NCBI GenBank assembly: GCA_005880795.1
Contig: VBGP01000008.1
Location: forward strand, 62,001-126,000
DNA length: 64,000 nucleotides
Source of the DNA: Chloroflexota bacterium
Lineage (GTDB): Bacteria; Chloroflexota; Dormibacteria; Dormibacterales; Dormibacteraceae
Direction: 5' to 3'
Shown here one piece after another: positions 16,036 through 24,492 of this stretch (position 1 is its first letter; every line of letters starts with the position of its first letter). The translations under genes and the position numbers were made by a program. Under the pieces are notes generated by a model. That model saw nothing but the letters and a program-made list of their open reading frames with translations, did no database searches and was not told the DNA's origin.

Positions 16036-17307
16036 ATGAAGGTTCTCGTCGTCGGGTCCGGTGCGCGAGAGCACGCGCTCGTGTGGAAATGCGTGCAGTC
16101 CGACCTTGTCGAGCGCGTCTACTGCGCCCCAGGCAACGGAGGCACCGGAGGCATGGCGCGCAACATCGGCATCGGCGCCGCTGACGTGGTGCGGCTGGTC
16201 GATTTCGCGAAGCACGAGCGCCTCGGCCTGGTCATCCTCGGCCCCGAGGCGGCGGTCGATGCGGGCGTCGGCGACGCGCTCCGCCACGCGGGCTTCAACG
16301 TCTTCGGCCCCAATCGCGATGCGGGGCGCATCGAATCAAGCAAGTCGTTCGCCAAGGATCTGATGCGGCGCGCGGAAATCCCTACCGCGGAGTTCGACGT
16401 GTTCACTCGACCCGGGCCGGCGAAGGAGTGGGCGCGGGCACGCGACGGGCGGGTGGCGGTCAAAGCTGACGGCCTCGCACGCGGCAAGGGCGTGATCGTG
16501 TGCGAAAGCGCCGAGGAATCAGACCAGGCCATCGATGCGGTGCTTGTCGAACAGCGCTTCGGCCGCAGCGGCGCGACGATCGTCGTCGAGGAAAAACTCG
16601 AGGGGCCGGAGCTCTCGGTGCACGCGATCACGGACGGCACCGACGTCATCGCGCTGGCGCCGGCCCGGGACTACAAGCGGGCCGAGGAAGGCGACCGCGG
16701 AGCCAACACCGGCGGCATGGGCGCCTACTCACCGCCAAAAGGGGTCGACGAAGCGCTCGTCCGAGAGGTTGTCGACCGCGTCATGCGCCCGGCGGTGCGC
16801 GAGCTGCAGAAGGCGGGCGCCGAATTTCGTGGTGTCCTGTACGCCGGTCTCATCCTCACCAAGCAGGGCATTCGGACCCTCGAGTTCAACGCTCGCTTTG
16901 GCGACCCCGAAGCGCAGGTCGTGCTGCCGCGGCTGCAGAGCGACTTCGTCGCGCTGGCGCTCGCTTCGGCCAAAGGAGGACTGGCCGATCATCCCGACCT
17001 CCGCTGGAACAACCAGGCCTGCGTAGGGGTCGTGGTCGCGTCCGGTAAATACCCGGACGACGCCGCCATGACGCTCGGCCGCCGCATTCGGGGCCTCGCG
17101 GAGATGCCACCCGGGGCTCTCATCTTCCACGCCGGCACGCGCTTCGAGCCCGGCACCGGGTTGATCACCGATGGCGGGCGGGTCGTAACGTCCGTCGCGC
17201 TGGCCGATACCGTGGCCGCCGCCAGGGAGACCGCCCTCTCCGGTGCCCGGCAGGTACGATTCGAAGGAGCTTTCTTCAGATCAGATATCGCTGAGGAGGC
17301 GGTTTAG
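16036..17307 (+). CDS. purD: Phosphoribosylamine-glycine ligase
   Basis: This 423-residue ATP-grasp enzyme forms glycinamide ribonucleotide from phosphoribosylamine, glycine and ATP (purine step 2). It starts MKVLVVGSGAREHALVWK and carries FGPNRDAGRIESSKSFAKDLM, the ATP-grasp loop VAVKADGLARGKGVIVC, GPELSVHAITDG, NTGGMGAYSPP and EFNARFGDPEAQVVL. The ATG at 16036 gives the family start; an earlier in-frame codon at 16003 would add 11 unrelated residues. It overlaps purE by one base. The leader carries the paired palindrome, so purD-purE-pycBA-NUDIX may be one regulated transcript. Confidence 0.95.
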   Translation: MKVLVVGSGAREHALVWKCVQSDLVERVYCAPGNGGTGGMARNIGIGAADVVRLVDFAKHERLGLVILGPEAAVDAGVGDALRHAGFNVFGPNRDAGRIESSKSFAKDLMRRAEIPTAEFDVFTRPGPAKEWARARDGRVAVKADGLARGKGVIVCESAEESDQAIDAVLVEQRFGRSGATIVVEEKLEGPELSVHAITDGTDVIALAPARDYKRAEEGDRGANTGGMGAYSPPKGVDEALVREVVDRVMRPAVRELQKAGAEFRGVLYAGLILTKQGIRTLEFNARFGDPEAQVVLPRLQSDFVALALASAKGGLADHPDLRWNNQACVGVVVASGKYPDDAAMTLGRRIRGLAEMPPGALIFHAGTRFEPGTGLITDGGRVVTSVALADTVAAARETALSGARQVRFEGAFFRSDIAEEAV

Positions 17308-17768
17308 TGCAGCCAGTGGTCGGCGTCATCCTCGGCTCCAAGTCAGATCTGCCGCTGATGGAGTCTTGCGTCAAAGTGCTCGACGATCTCGGATTGACGC
17401 ATGAGGTCAAGGTGTGCTCCGCGCACCGCAATCCTCGTGGGGTCATGGAGTGGGCGACGAGCGCGCGCGAACGGGGAATCAAGGTGGTGATCGCCGCGGC
17501 CGGCGGCGCGGCGCATCTGCCAGGTGTCGTCGCAGCCTGGACGGATCTGCCCGTGATCGGAGTCCCCGTCCCGACGCAGCACCTGGGCGGCGTCGACTCG
17601 CTCTACTCGATCGTCCAGATGCCAGCGGGCGTTCCTGTCGCCACAGTGGCCATAGGCGAGGCCGGCGCCAAGAACGCGGCCTGGCTCGCGGCCCGCATCA
17701 TCGGGCTGCAGGACGCCGAAGTGGAGCAGCGCCACAGTGACAAGCGCGCCGCGCTGGCGGCCGGATAG
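17307..17768 (+). CDS. purE: N5-carboxyaminoimidazole ribonucleotide mutase (class I PurE)
   Basis: This 153-residue enzyme moves the carboxyl group of N5-CAIR to C4, giving CAIR. Signature motifs are GVILGSKSDLPLM at the N-terminus, VCSAHRNP with the catalytic histidine, IAAAGGAAHLPGV and PVIGVPVPTQHLGG. Its partner PurK is not next to it. The GTG start shares one base with the purD stop, and the gene is itself followed by a one-base overlap with pycB, so it is tightly coupled on both sides. Confidence 0.94.
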   Translation: MQPVVGVILGSKSDLPLMESCVKVLDDLGLTHEVKVCSAHRNPRGVMEWATSARERGIKVVIAAAGGAAHLPGVVAAWTDLPVIGVPVPTQHLGGVDSLYSIVQMPAGVPVATVAIGEAGAKNAAWLAARIIGLQDAEVEQRHSDKRAALAAG

Positions 17769-19570
17769 TGGCGAAGAAGAAATCCCGAGTCCGGCTCGTT
17801 GATACGACGTTCCGGGACGCGCAGCAATCCCTTCTAGGCGGCTACCTGCGCACCGAGGAGATAGTCCCCATCGCGGCCAAGATGGATTCCATCGGCTTTG
17901 CTGCCATGGAGGCGTTCGGCGGCGCGACGTTCGAGACCCAGCTGGTCATCCACGAGGACCCGTGGGAATTTCTCCGCAAGTTGAACAAGGCAACGCCGAA
18001 CACGCCGATCCAGGCCCTGATCCGCGGCCAGAATCTGGTCTCGAAACGGAACTTTGCGGATGACGTGGTCGAGCTCTTCATCAAGCACGCGGCCAAGAAC
18101 GGAGTCGACGTCTTCCGCGTTTTCGACCCCCTTAACGACCTCCGCAACATGGAGGCTTCGATCGCGGCCGCACTGAAGGCCAAGAAGAGGGTGCAGGGCG
18201 CGCTCAGCTACGCGATCTCGCCGGCGCACAACCTCGAGCTGTGGGGCTCCATGGCGAAAGGCCTCGTGAACATGGGCTGCCACGAGATCGTGATCAAGGA
18301 CACGTCGGGATTGCTCAGTCCGCAGGCGACTTGGGAGCTGGTCACGACACTTAAGCAGGTGGTGAAGGTTCCGATCGACGTGCATTCGCACTGCTCGAGC
18401 GGAATGGCACCCATGGCCTACATGGCAGCGGTCGAAGCCGGCGCCGAGGTGCTCGACGTCGCGATCTCGCCGCTCGCATGGGGTGCATCACAACCGGCCG
18501 CGGAGAGTGTGGTCGCGGCGCTCGAAGGCGGCGAGTACGACACAGGGCTCGATCTATCGAAGATGTGGGACGTCCAGCACGACGTCGAGGAGCTCAAGCG
18601 AAGGCATATCGAGCACCTGAGCCCTGTGGCCGACCGCGTCGACGCCAGCATCCTTCGTTACCACATGCCCGGCTTCATGCTGGAGGACATCTATCACCAG
18701 CTCGCCGCGCACAACGCGGCGGACCGCCTCGACGAGGTGCTGGAGGAGGCAAACCACGTCCGGCGCGACCTTGGTTACCCACCGCTCGTGGCGCCGATCC
18801 GACAGATGATCGCCGCGCAGGCGGTCTACAACGTGATCGGTGGCGACAGGTACGCCACCGTCACCCAGGAGCTGAAGGATTACCTGCAGGGCCTGTACGG
18901 CCGGCCGCCGGTGCCGGCCGATCACGAGCTGCGGCGTCTGGTCCTTGGCCGCGAAGAGCCGATCACCATCCGCCCTGCAGACCTCCTCGAGCCGCAGGTC
19001 GAGGCCGCTCGGCAGCAGGTCAGGAAGCTTGGTTTCGAGCCGACCGACGACATGGTGTTGATCCACCTGATGTTTCCCCACCTCGCGCCTGCCTACATGC
19101 GCGGCCCCCAACCCGAAAAGAAGGGCGCCGCAAAGCCCGCCGCGGTCTCGACCGCTCCGCCGGCCGAAGCCGCGCCGTCTGCGCCGGTCGCTGTGTCCGA
19201 TCCCCCCGTACCCCACTCCCAGGCAGCGGAGTTCGACGTCGAGGTCGATGGCGAGGTCTTCAAGGTTCGTGTCTCAGGTGCGGGACTTGCGATCGTGCCG
19301 GCAGCGGGTGCGCCGTCGTCGAGCGCAAACGCAGCCCCGCCTCGGCCGAAAGCCGGCGACGGCACCGTCACCGCCCCGATGCAGGGGCTCATCGTCAAGC
19401 TGCCGGTCAAGCCCGGCGACGTCGTGAAGCTTGGCGACGTCGTCGCGGTGCTGGAGGCGATGAAGATGCAGAACGACATCGTGACCACGGTCGCCGGCAA
19501 GGTCGGCGACGTCTATGTCAAGGAAGGCGAGGTCGTGTCGCCCAACCAGCCCTTGCTTGCGATCGCGTGA
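17768..19570 (+). CDS. pycB: Pyruvate carboxylase / oxaloacetate decarboxylase-type carboxyltransferase subunit with biotinyl domain
   Basis: This 600-residue protein has an HMGL-like carboxyltransferase barrel at residues ~7-270 (LVDTTFRDAQQSLLGGYLRT, FRVFDPLNDLRN, VIKDTSGLLSP, HSHCSSGMAPM), then the conserved PYC_OADA region, an Ala/Pro-rich hinge and a biotinyl domain with EAMKMQND, biotin on K566. With the biotin carboxylase encoded next it most likely forms a two-subunit pyruvate carboxylase making oxaloacetate. A decarboxylase role is less likely, because no membrane beta subunit is present. It starts with GTG, overlapping purE by one base. Confidence 0.85.
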   Translation: MAKKKSRVRLVDTTFRDAQQSLLGGYLRTEEIVPIAAKMDSIGFAAMEAFGGATFETQLVIHEDPWEFLRKLNKATPNTPIQALIRGQNLVSKRNFADDVVELFIKHAAKNGVDVFRVFDPLNDLRNMEASIAAALKAKKRVQGALSYAISPAHNLELWGSMAKGLVNMGCHEIVIKDTSGLLSPQATWELVTTLKQVVKVPIDVHSHCSSGMAPMAYMAAVEAGAEVLDVAISPLAWGASQPAAESVVAALEGGEYDTGLDLSKMWDVQHDVEELKRRHIEHLSPVADRVDASILRYHMPGFMLEDIYHQLAAHNAADRLDEVLEEANHVRRDLGYPPLVAPIRQMIAAQAVYNVIGGDRYATVTQELKDYLQGLYGRPPVPADHELRRLVLGREEPITIRPADLLEPQVEAARQQVRKLGFEPTDDMVLIHLMFPHLAPAYMRGPQPEKKGAAKPAAVSTAPPAEAAPSAPVAVSDPPVPHSQAAEFDVEVDGEVFKVRVSGAGLAIVPAAGAPSSSANAAPPRPKAGDGTVTAPMQGLIVKLPVKPGDVVKLGDVVAVLEAMKMQNDIVTTVAGKVGDVYVKEGEVVSPNQPLLAIA

Positions 19571-21021
19571 AACGAAAGCTCTTCAACAAGATCCTGATCG
19601 CGAACCGGGGCGAGATCGCGATTCGGGTGATGCGCGCCTGCAGCGAGCTCGGCATCGCGACGGCGGCCGTTTACTCCGACGCCGACCGCAGCGCCATCCA
19701 CGTTCGCTACGCCGACGAGGCGCACCACATCGGAGGCGCGGCTCCGGCCGAGTCCTACCTGCAGCTAGAGCGCATCGTGAAGGTGGCGCACGACTGCGGC
19801 GCCGACGCCATTCATCCCGGTTATGGATTCCTCGCCGAGAAATCCGCTTTTCCAGATGCGTGCGAGGCAGCCGGCCTGAAGTTCATCGGGCCGCCCGCGT
19901 CGGCCATGAGGGCGCTGAGCTCCAAGCTTGCCGCGCGCAAGCTCGCTTCGGAGCATGGCGTCCCGGTCACGCCCGGCAGTGACGCGGTCGATCCTTCGAC
20001 GGCGCTCGACGCGGCTCGCAAGATCGGCTTTCCGGTAATGCTCAAACCGTCCGGCGGCGGTGGCGGCATTGGCATGAAGGTCGTCGAATCCGAAAAGGAG
20101 CTTGCCGCGGCGATCGAGGGCACGGCGCAGGCCGCCCGATCAGCGTTCGGTGATGCGACCGTCTACCTCGAACGGTATGTGCGCAGGCCCCGGCACATCG
20201 AGATCCAGGTCATCTGCGACAGCCACGGCAACGCGGTTCACCTCGGCGAACGCGAATGCTCCATTCAGCGCCGCCACCAGAAGATCATGGAAGAGACTCC
20301 ATCCCCTGTCGTAACCGCGGAAATTCGCGCGGCAATGGGTGCCGCGGCGATCCGTGCCGCGACTGCCGCGGGCTACGTCAATGCGGGCACGGTGGAGTTC
20401 ATCTTCAATGACGGTGAGTTCTACTTTCTCGAAGTGAACGCCCGGCTCCAGGTCGAGCATCCGATCACCGAGGCGGTCACCGGCTTCGACCTCGTGAAAG
20501 AGCAGATTCGCATCGCGGCCGGGCTCGAGCTGAGCTTTGCTCAGCAGGATGTCGAATGGAAAGGACACGCGATCGAGATGCGGATCAATGCGGAGGATCC
20601 GCTGCGCAAGTTCATACCCAATCCTCGGCGGATCTCGCGATGGGTCGCGCCGGCAGGCCCAGGGGTGCGTATCGATTCCGGGTTCGGCCCCGGCTCCGAC
20701 GTGCCACCGAACTATGACTCGCTGGTCGCCAAGTTGATCGTGCATGGCAGCGATCGGGCCGAGGCCATCGCCCGCGCGAGCCGCGCGCTGCGTGAGTTCG
20801 TGGTGGTCGGACCCGCGACGACGATCCCCTACCACCGCGCGATCCTGGACAGTTCCGACTTCAGGGCGGGAAATCTGAGCACGAGATTCATCGAGGACCA
20901 TCCCCAGCTGGTCGAGCAAGCGAAGAAGTTCGCCACCGACGAGTCGCCGTTTGACTACGGACCTGACCCGCGCCACATCGCCGCGGCGGCGGCCGCGGTC
21001 GCCACGATGGTGCGCCGATAA
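19567..21021 (+). CDS. pycA: Biotin carboxylase subunit (pyruvate carboxylase subunit A / AccC-like)
   Basis: This 484-residue ATP-grasp enzyme carboxylates biotin using bicarbonate and ATP. It starts KRKLFNKILIANRGEIAIRV and has HPGYGFLAE, the glycine loop KPSGGGGGIGMKV, ERECSIQRRHQKIMEE and FLEVNARLQVEHPITE. Length and order match AccC/PycA. GTG 19567 overlaps the pycB stop in a GTGA junction, making the two subunits translationally coupled at a probable 1:1 ratio. The last ~20 residues are Ala-rich. Confidence 0.88.
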   Translation: MKRKLFNKILIANRGEIAIRVMRACSELGIATAAVYSDADRSAIHVRYADEAHHIGGAAPAESYLQLERIVKVAHDCGADAIHPGYGFLAEKSAFPDACEAAGLKFIGPPASAMRALSSKLAARKLASEHGVPVTPGSDAVDPSTALDAARKIGFPVMLKPSGGGGGIGMKVVESEKELAAAIEGTAQAARSAFGDATVYLERYVRRPRHIEIQVICDSHGNAVHLGERECSIQRRHQKIMEETPSPVVTAEIRAAMGAAAIRAATAAGYVNAGTVEFIFNDGEFYFLEVNARLQVEHPITEAVTGFDLVKEQIRIAAGLELSFAQQDVEWKGHAIEMRINAEDPLRKFIPNPRRISRWVAPAGPGVRIDSGFGPGSDVPPNYDSLVAKLIVHGSDRAEAIARASRALREFVVVGPATTIPYHRAILDSSDFRAGNLSTRFIEDHPQLVEQAKKFATDESPFDYGPDPRHIAAAAAAVATMVRR

Positions 21022-21074
21022 CCCCGCTGAAGCATCCCCAGGGCGGGCGGCCCTTTGAGGTCGCCACCACGACG

Positions 21075-21581
21075 GTGCGCGGCCGGTCGGGCCATTTCGA
21101 GCTGCGCGACGACGTGATCCGGTTCGCCGACGGCGCCGAAGCCGTCTACGCGGTGGTCGCCAGCCCCGATTCGGCATTCGTCGTGCCGTACTTCGCAGGC
21201 GGGGACACTATGCTCGTCCGGCAGTGGAGGCACGCGTGGGAGACCTCGTCGTGGGAGGTTCCCGCGGGGACCTTCGACGAGGGCGAAGAGGCGCTCGCCT
21301 GTGCGCGTCGTGAGCTGGCAGAGGAGACCGGGCTTGTCGCAGCGCGTTACACCTCGCTCGGAGTAGTCCACGGGGCCGCATTCCTCACCGGCCGCGCGCA
21401 CCTGTTCCTCGCCGAAGAGCTGACCGAGTCGAAGCGCAGCCCGGAGACCTACGAACAAGACATGGAAGTGCTTCGGCTTCCGTTCGGCGAGGCGCTGCAC
21501 GCCGCACTCGAGGGCCAGATCGTGCATTCGGGCTCGGTGACCGCGCTATGTCGCGCGGCCCGAGCGCTGAAATTGCTTTAG
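21075..21581 (+). CDS. NUDIX hydrolase (ADP-ribose pyrophosphatase-like)
   Basis: This protein of about 168 residues has a complete Nudix box, GTFDEGEEALACARRELAEETGL, spanning residues ~65-87 with the REL.EE.G core. FLTGRAHLFLAEEL and the C-terminal layout resemble ADP-ribose pyrophosphatases (NudF group), which cleave nucleoside diphosphate-X compounds. GTG 21075 is the first canonical start, but the frame is open back to the pycA stop. A CTG at 21027 would restore about 16 residues of typical N-terminal strand. It lies 53 bases after pycA and may be in the same transcript. Confidence 0.8.
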   Translation: MRGRSGHFELRDDVIRFADGAEAVYAVVASPDSAFVVPYFAGGDTMLVRQWRHAWETSSWEVPAGTFDEGEEALACARRELAEETGLVAARYTSLGVVHGAAFLTGRAHLFLAEELTESKRSPETYEQDMEVLRLPFGEALHAALEGQIVHSGSVTALCRAARALKLL

Positions 21582-23740
21582 CTGGAAGCGCCGGTTGAGG
21601 CTGACGGAGTCGGCGTCACTCTCTCTTTGTGGTTGGAGTGCTTCTTGGGAGAAGGCCCGAACACGCTGAGGTCGTACTCAGCGGCGACGTTATGCCCGAG
21701 CACGTCCCGAACCGCAGTCAATACGACGAGCTTGTACTGGGCGCCGGCGGTCAGGCTCAGCCCGCTCAGGGTGACGGTCCGGTTCGCGTAAGCGGCCGTC
21801 GCGTCCACCTGGTTTCCCTTGGAGTCCAGGAGGAGCACGCCGCCGGTAACCGTCGCCGGGTCGAGGTCGCTGTCGAAGGTGATCTTGATCGTGTCCGCGG
21901 CAACATCCACGCTGACAACCTCGGCGCCCTTGCCGAGGTCTCGCCGCGAATTCGCGGACGCCTGGTCGATCAGGAAAGGCTTGCTGCTCGAATCGCGCAC
22001 GAGGGTCAGCGTCTCCTCGTAGTCGCTCACGTCGAGCTTGCCGTGCATGAGCACCAGGCGGACCACGAACCTCACCGTGTCCGGGGTGGTCCCGGTCGCT
22101 TCCTGGGTGAGGATGTAGTAACGGGAGAAATGAGGGTCGCCTGTGATCGTGAGGCTAAGCCCGCCATCCCTGTACGCCTTCTTGCCGTTGTCGTCAAGCA
22201 GCGCGGTCGCCTGGTCCGACTTGTTGTTCAGGCGGGAGTCCATGAACTGCTTCACGACGGTCGTCGCCTCGTCGACCACTGTCGGTTCCGGCGGCAGTGC
22301 CGGAGCGACGGCGACCCAGAGCGAGGAGCCGCGGACGTACGCGAACGAGCTGCCGTCCGGCGCCCACATTGGCAGGTGATACGTGCCGCTCGAGACCTTG
22401 GTCAGGTGGGAGCCGTCAGGCCGGACCTGGTACAGGTCGGTGTCGCTTCCGAGCAGGATTGCGTCCTGGCTCGACCAGCTCGCCTCGCCGAGGGGCAGCG
22501 TCGACTGAGTCACGCCCTGGACGTCAGCGACCACCACGTGGTCGGCGGTCGAATAGAGGAGCAGCGTCCCATCCGGCGACCAGCCGCTGAAAGAGTCGCC
22601 GCTCTGGCCTAGCGCAGCGCTCTTCGCCGTGCCGAGGTCGAGCACGAAGAGGGATTTGTCTTTCTGGAAAGCGACGTGGGTGCCGTCGGGTGCGATCGAC
22701 AGTGCGGTGACCGAGCCGGTGGTAGGAAGCGGCGCAACCTGGTTGGCCCCGGAATCGCCTTGCGTGTAGATGCCATCGCCTGCCGCCCAGACCACCTTGT
22801 CTTTGGCCCATCCGACCACCGTCGCCGTGGGGACGGGCGACAGCTCGTCCGTCTTGCCCGATGCGAAGGTCAATACCTCGATCTTGCCGGCGCGGATGTA
22901 GGCGAGCCGGTCGCCGGCCGGCGATATTGCCGGAGAGCTGGCACCGTCAGGGGCGATCACCGTTGCGGCGCCGGCCTTTGTTGTGACCACCAGCGCGCCC
23001 TTGCCATCCACGAAGTAGATCGAGGACGAGTCGGCCGACCACTGCGCCGTCAGGCTTGTGGCTCCGTTGAGAGTCACGACCTGCTTCTCACTGAGCGGGT
23101 TGGCCGGCGTCGGGCGCGGCGTCGGCGCGGCCGGCGTCGGCGTGGGCGGCTGCGTGACGAAGGTGATCGTCTGAGGCGCTGACAGGGGCTGGTTGGAGGC
23201 CGTCTTGGCGGTGGGGCCCACCGTCACCTGGTACTGCGTGTTGGGAGCCAGGTTTCCACTGGTCGGCTGCACGGCAAGGTTGCGGCTGCTCTTATCCCAG
23301 GAGAAGGTCACAGTCGTCGCGGGTGAAATCTGCACTGCGTCCTGGGTGGTCTGGTGGTCCATCGGCTGGTTGAAGGAGACGAGGATCGGCTGCTGCAGCG
23401 CAACGTTGCTCTTGCCGTCGATCGGGCTCGCCACATAGACGTTCTCGAAGCCACCCGACTGCTGGGTTGACAACCAGACGACCACGGACGCGATCAGGAG
23501 GAGGCCCGCGGCAGCGCCGGCCCACGCGATTCCGGGCGGTGCGAAGGCGCGGCGCAACCATGAGCCGCGGCCGTCGGTCTTCGACCATGCCTCCTGCATC
23601 AGCTGGCGGCGCAGGCCCGTCCGGAACGCCTCGTCGAGGGGCGGTTCCGGAGCTTTCGCAGCGCTCAGGAGCGAAGCGACCCGCCTCAGCTCGGCGTCCT
23701 GCAGGACATCTTCCAGCTCAGGGTCGTGGTAGGAGTTCAT
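21578..23740 (-). CDS. Membrane-anchored Ig-like/TolB-propeller protein, putative anti-sigma partner
   Basis: This 720-residue protein has a cytoplasmic N-terminus of about 65 residues, one membrane segment (IAWAGAAAGLLLIASVVVWL) and a large exterior part. That part has a Big_5/SbsA-like Ig domain (residues ~100-200, SFNQPM...PNTQYQVTV), a Thr/Pro linker, a six-bladed TolB/WD40-like propeller with repeated SPAGDRLAY, APDGTHVAF, SPDGTLLLY and APDGSSFAY motifs, an NTF2-like segment, a second Big_5 domain and a Ser/Thr/Lys-rich tail. It starts in an ATGA overlap with the ECF sigma gene, the usual place for an anti-sigma factor, but no zinc-binding HxxxCxxC is visible. The regulatory role is inferred from position. 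Confidence 0.7.
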   Translation of the reverse strand: MNSYHDPELEDVLQDAELRRVASLLSAAKAPEPPLDEAFRTGLRRQLMQEAWSKTDGRGSWLRRAFAPPGIAWAGAAAGLLLIASVVVWLSTQQSGGFENVYVASPIDGKSNVALQQPILVSFNQPMDHQTTQDAVQISPATTVTFSWDKSSRNLAVQPTSGNLAPNTQYQVTVGPTAKTASNQPLSAPQTITFVTQPPTPTPAAPTPRPTPANPLSEKQVVTLNGATSLTAQWSADSSSIYFVDGKGALVVTTKAGAATVIAPDGASSPAISPAGDRLAYIRAGKIEVLTFASGKTDELSPVPTATVVGWAKDKVVWAAGDGIYTQGDSGANQVAPLPTTGSVTALSIAPDGTHVAFQKDKSLFVLDLGTAKSAALGQSGDSFSGWSPDGTLLLYSTADHVVVADVQGVTQSTLPLGEASWSSQDAILLGSDTDLYQVRPDGSHLTKVSSGTYHLPMWAPDGSSFAYVRGSSLWVAVAPALPPEPTVVDEATTVVKQFMDSRLNNKSDQATALLDDNGKKAYRDGGLSLTITGDPHFSRYYILTQEATGTTPDTVRFVVRLVLMHGKLDVSDYEETLTLVRDSSSKPFLIDQASANSRRDLGKGAEVVSVDVAADTIKITFDSDLDPATVTGGVLLLDSKGNQVDATAAYANRTVTLSGLSLTAGAQYKLVVLTAVRDVLGHNVAAEYDLSVFGPSPKKHSNHKERVTPTPSASTGASS

Positions 23741-24294
23741 TCCACCGGCCTCAATGCCCCGGCCTCGTCGCGGAGCCGAGTCACGCCGCGGTGGATCAAG
23801 AGCTTCACCGCACCCGCGGACTTGCCCATCGCCACCGCGATGTCCTCGATCTTCATGTCTTCCTGGAACTTGAGCACCAGCGCCGTCTTCTGCTGATGGG
23901 GCAGCGACTCGACCAAGGCCCAGATCCGGCGCACCTCGTCGCGGTGGGCGGCCAGGTCCTCGAGGGCCGGCCCGGCGACCGACAGGTCATGGAAATCGTC
24001 GAGGGGCTGGGCGGGGCGCAGGGTGCGATACCGGTCGGCGATCGCGTTGACCGCGATCTGGTACAGCCAGGCAGCAAAGGGCCGCCCCGTGTCCTGGTAA
24101 CGGGGCATGGCCTTCAGAGCCTTCATGAAGACTTCCGAAGTGACGTCCTCTGCCGCGGTTTGCTCCCTCACTCTTGAATACACGAACCGATATATCTGCT
24201 GAAAGTGGCGGTCATAGAGCGCCCCGAACTCGCGAGGGTCTCGCTTAGCCCGGTCGACGAGCTCGCGCTCGTCGTCGCGCGACGGGTCGCTCAC
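23737..24294 (-). CDS. ECF-type RNA polymerase sigma factor
   Basis: This 185-residue group 4 sigma factor has region 2 (FGALYDRHFQQIYRFVYSRV, AEDVTSEVFMKALKAM, FAAWLYQIAVNAIADRYR) and region 4 (VESLPHQQKTALVLKFQEDM, IEDIAVAMGKSAGAVKLLIHRGVTRLR). It lacks a C-terminal extension. The downstream overlapping gene encodes a single-pass membrane protein with a large exterior propeller, so envelope or ligand sensing is a reasonable guess. The GTG start is used. No clear autoregulatory promoter was identified in the 198-bp upstream gap. Confidence 0.88.
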   Translation of the reverse strand: MSDPSRDDERELVDRAKRDPREFGALYDRHFQQIYRFVYSRVREQTAAEDVTSEVFMKALKAMPRYQDTGRPFAAWLYQIAVNAIADRYRTLRPAQPLDDFHDLSVAGPALEDLAAHRDEVRRIWALVESLPHQQKTALVLKFQEDMKIEDIAVAMGKSAGAVKLLIHRGVTRLRDEAGALRPVE

Positions 24295-24455
24295 TGGCCG
24301 TTCAGCCTGTGCCGCTTCAAACGGGGAGCCCTGGAAGGTGGTTACGTGGTTTGATCACGGCCAGCCAACGATTATCAAGCCACTCGCTTAAAGTCGGGCC
24401 TGGGAGGGCGATGGCCACGACATCTTGTGCCTGGCCGAGCGGCCATAACAAAATC

Positions 24456-24481
24456 TTGATCGCCCCGGTGCCCGATATAAT
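24456..24481 (+). promoter_or_regulatory. Promoter of the purine operon
   Basis: A perfect -10 TATAAT (24476-24481) sits 11 bases before the purB start. TTGATC at 24456-24461 could be a -35 but is only 14 bp away, shorter than ideal. Transcription would start at or next to the TTG initiation codon, so the 10.8-kb pur message is probably leaderless, with no room for a riboswitch. The rest of the 24295-24475 gap shows no obvious structure. Confidence 0.55.
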
Positions 24482-24492
24482 TCGACCGTCCC

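Noticed and set aside
18478..19566. Possible N-terminal fusion of the biotin carboxylase, since its frame is open far upstream
   Set aside because: The upstream part is an Arg-rich shadow of pycB in another frame. The real start is GTG 19567 in a GTGA overlap.
24295..24475. Search for a riboswitch or small gene before purB
   Set aside because: The promoter lies at the start codon, so the region is not transcribed with purB. No ORF with coding character or stable fold was seen.
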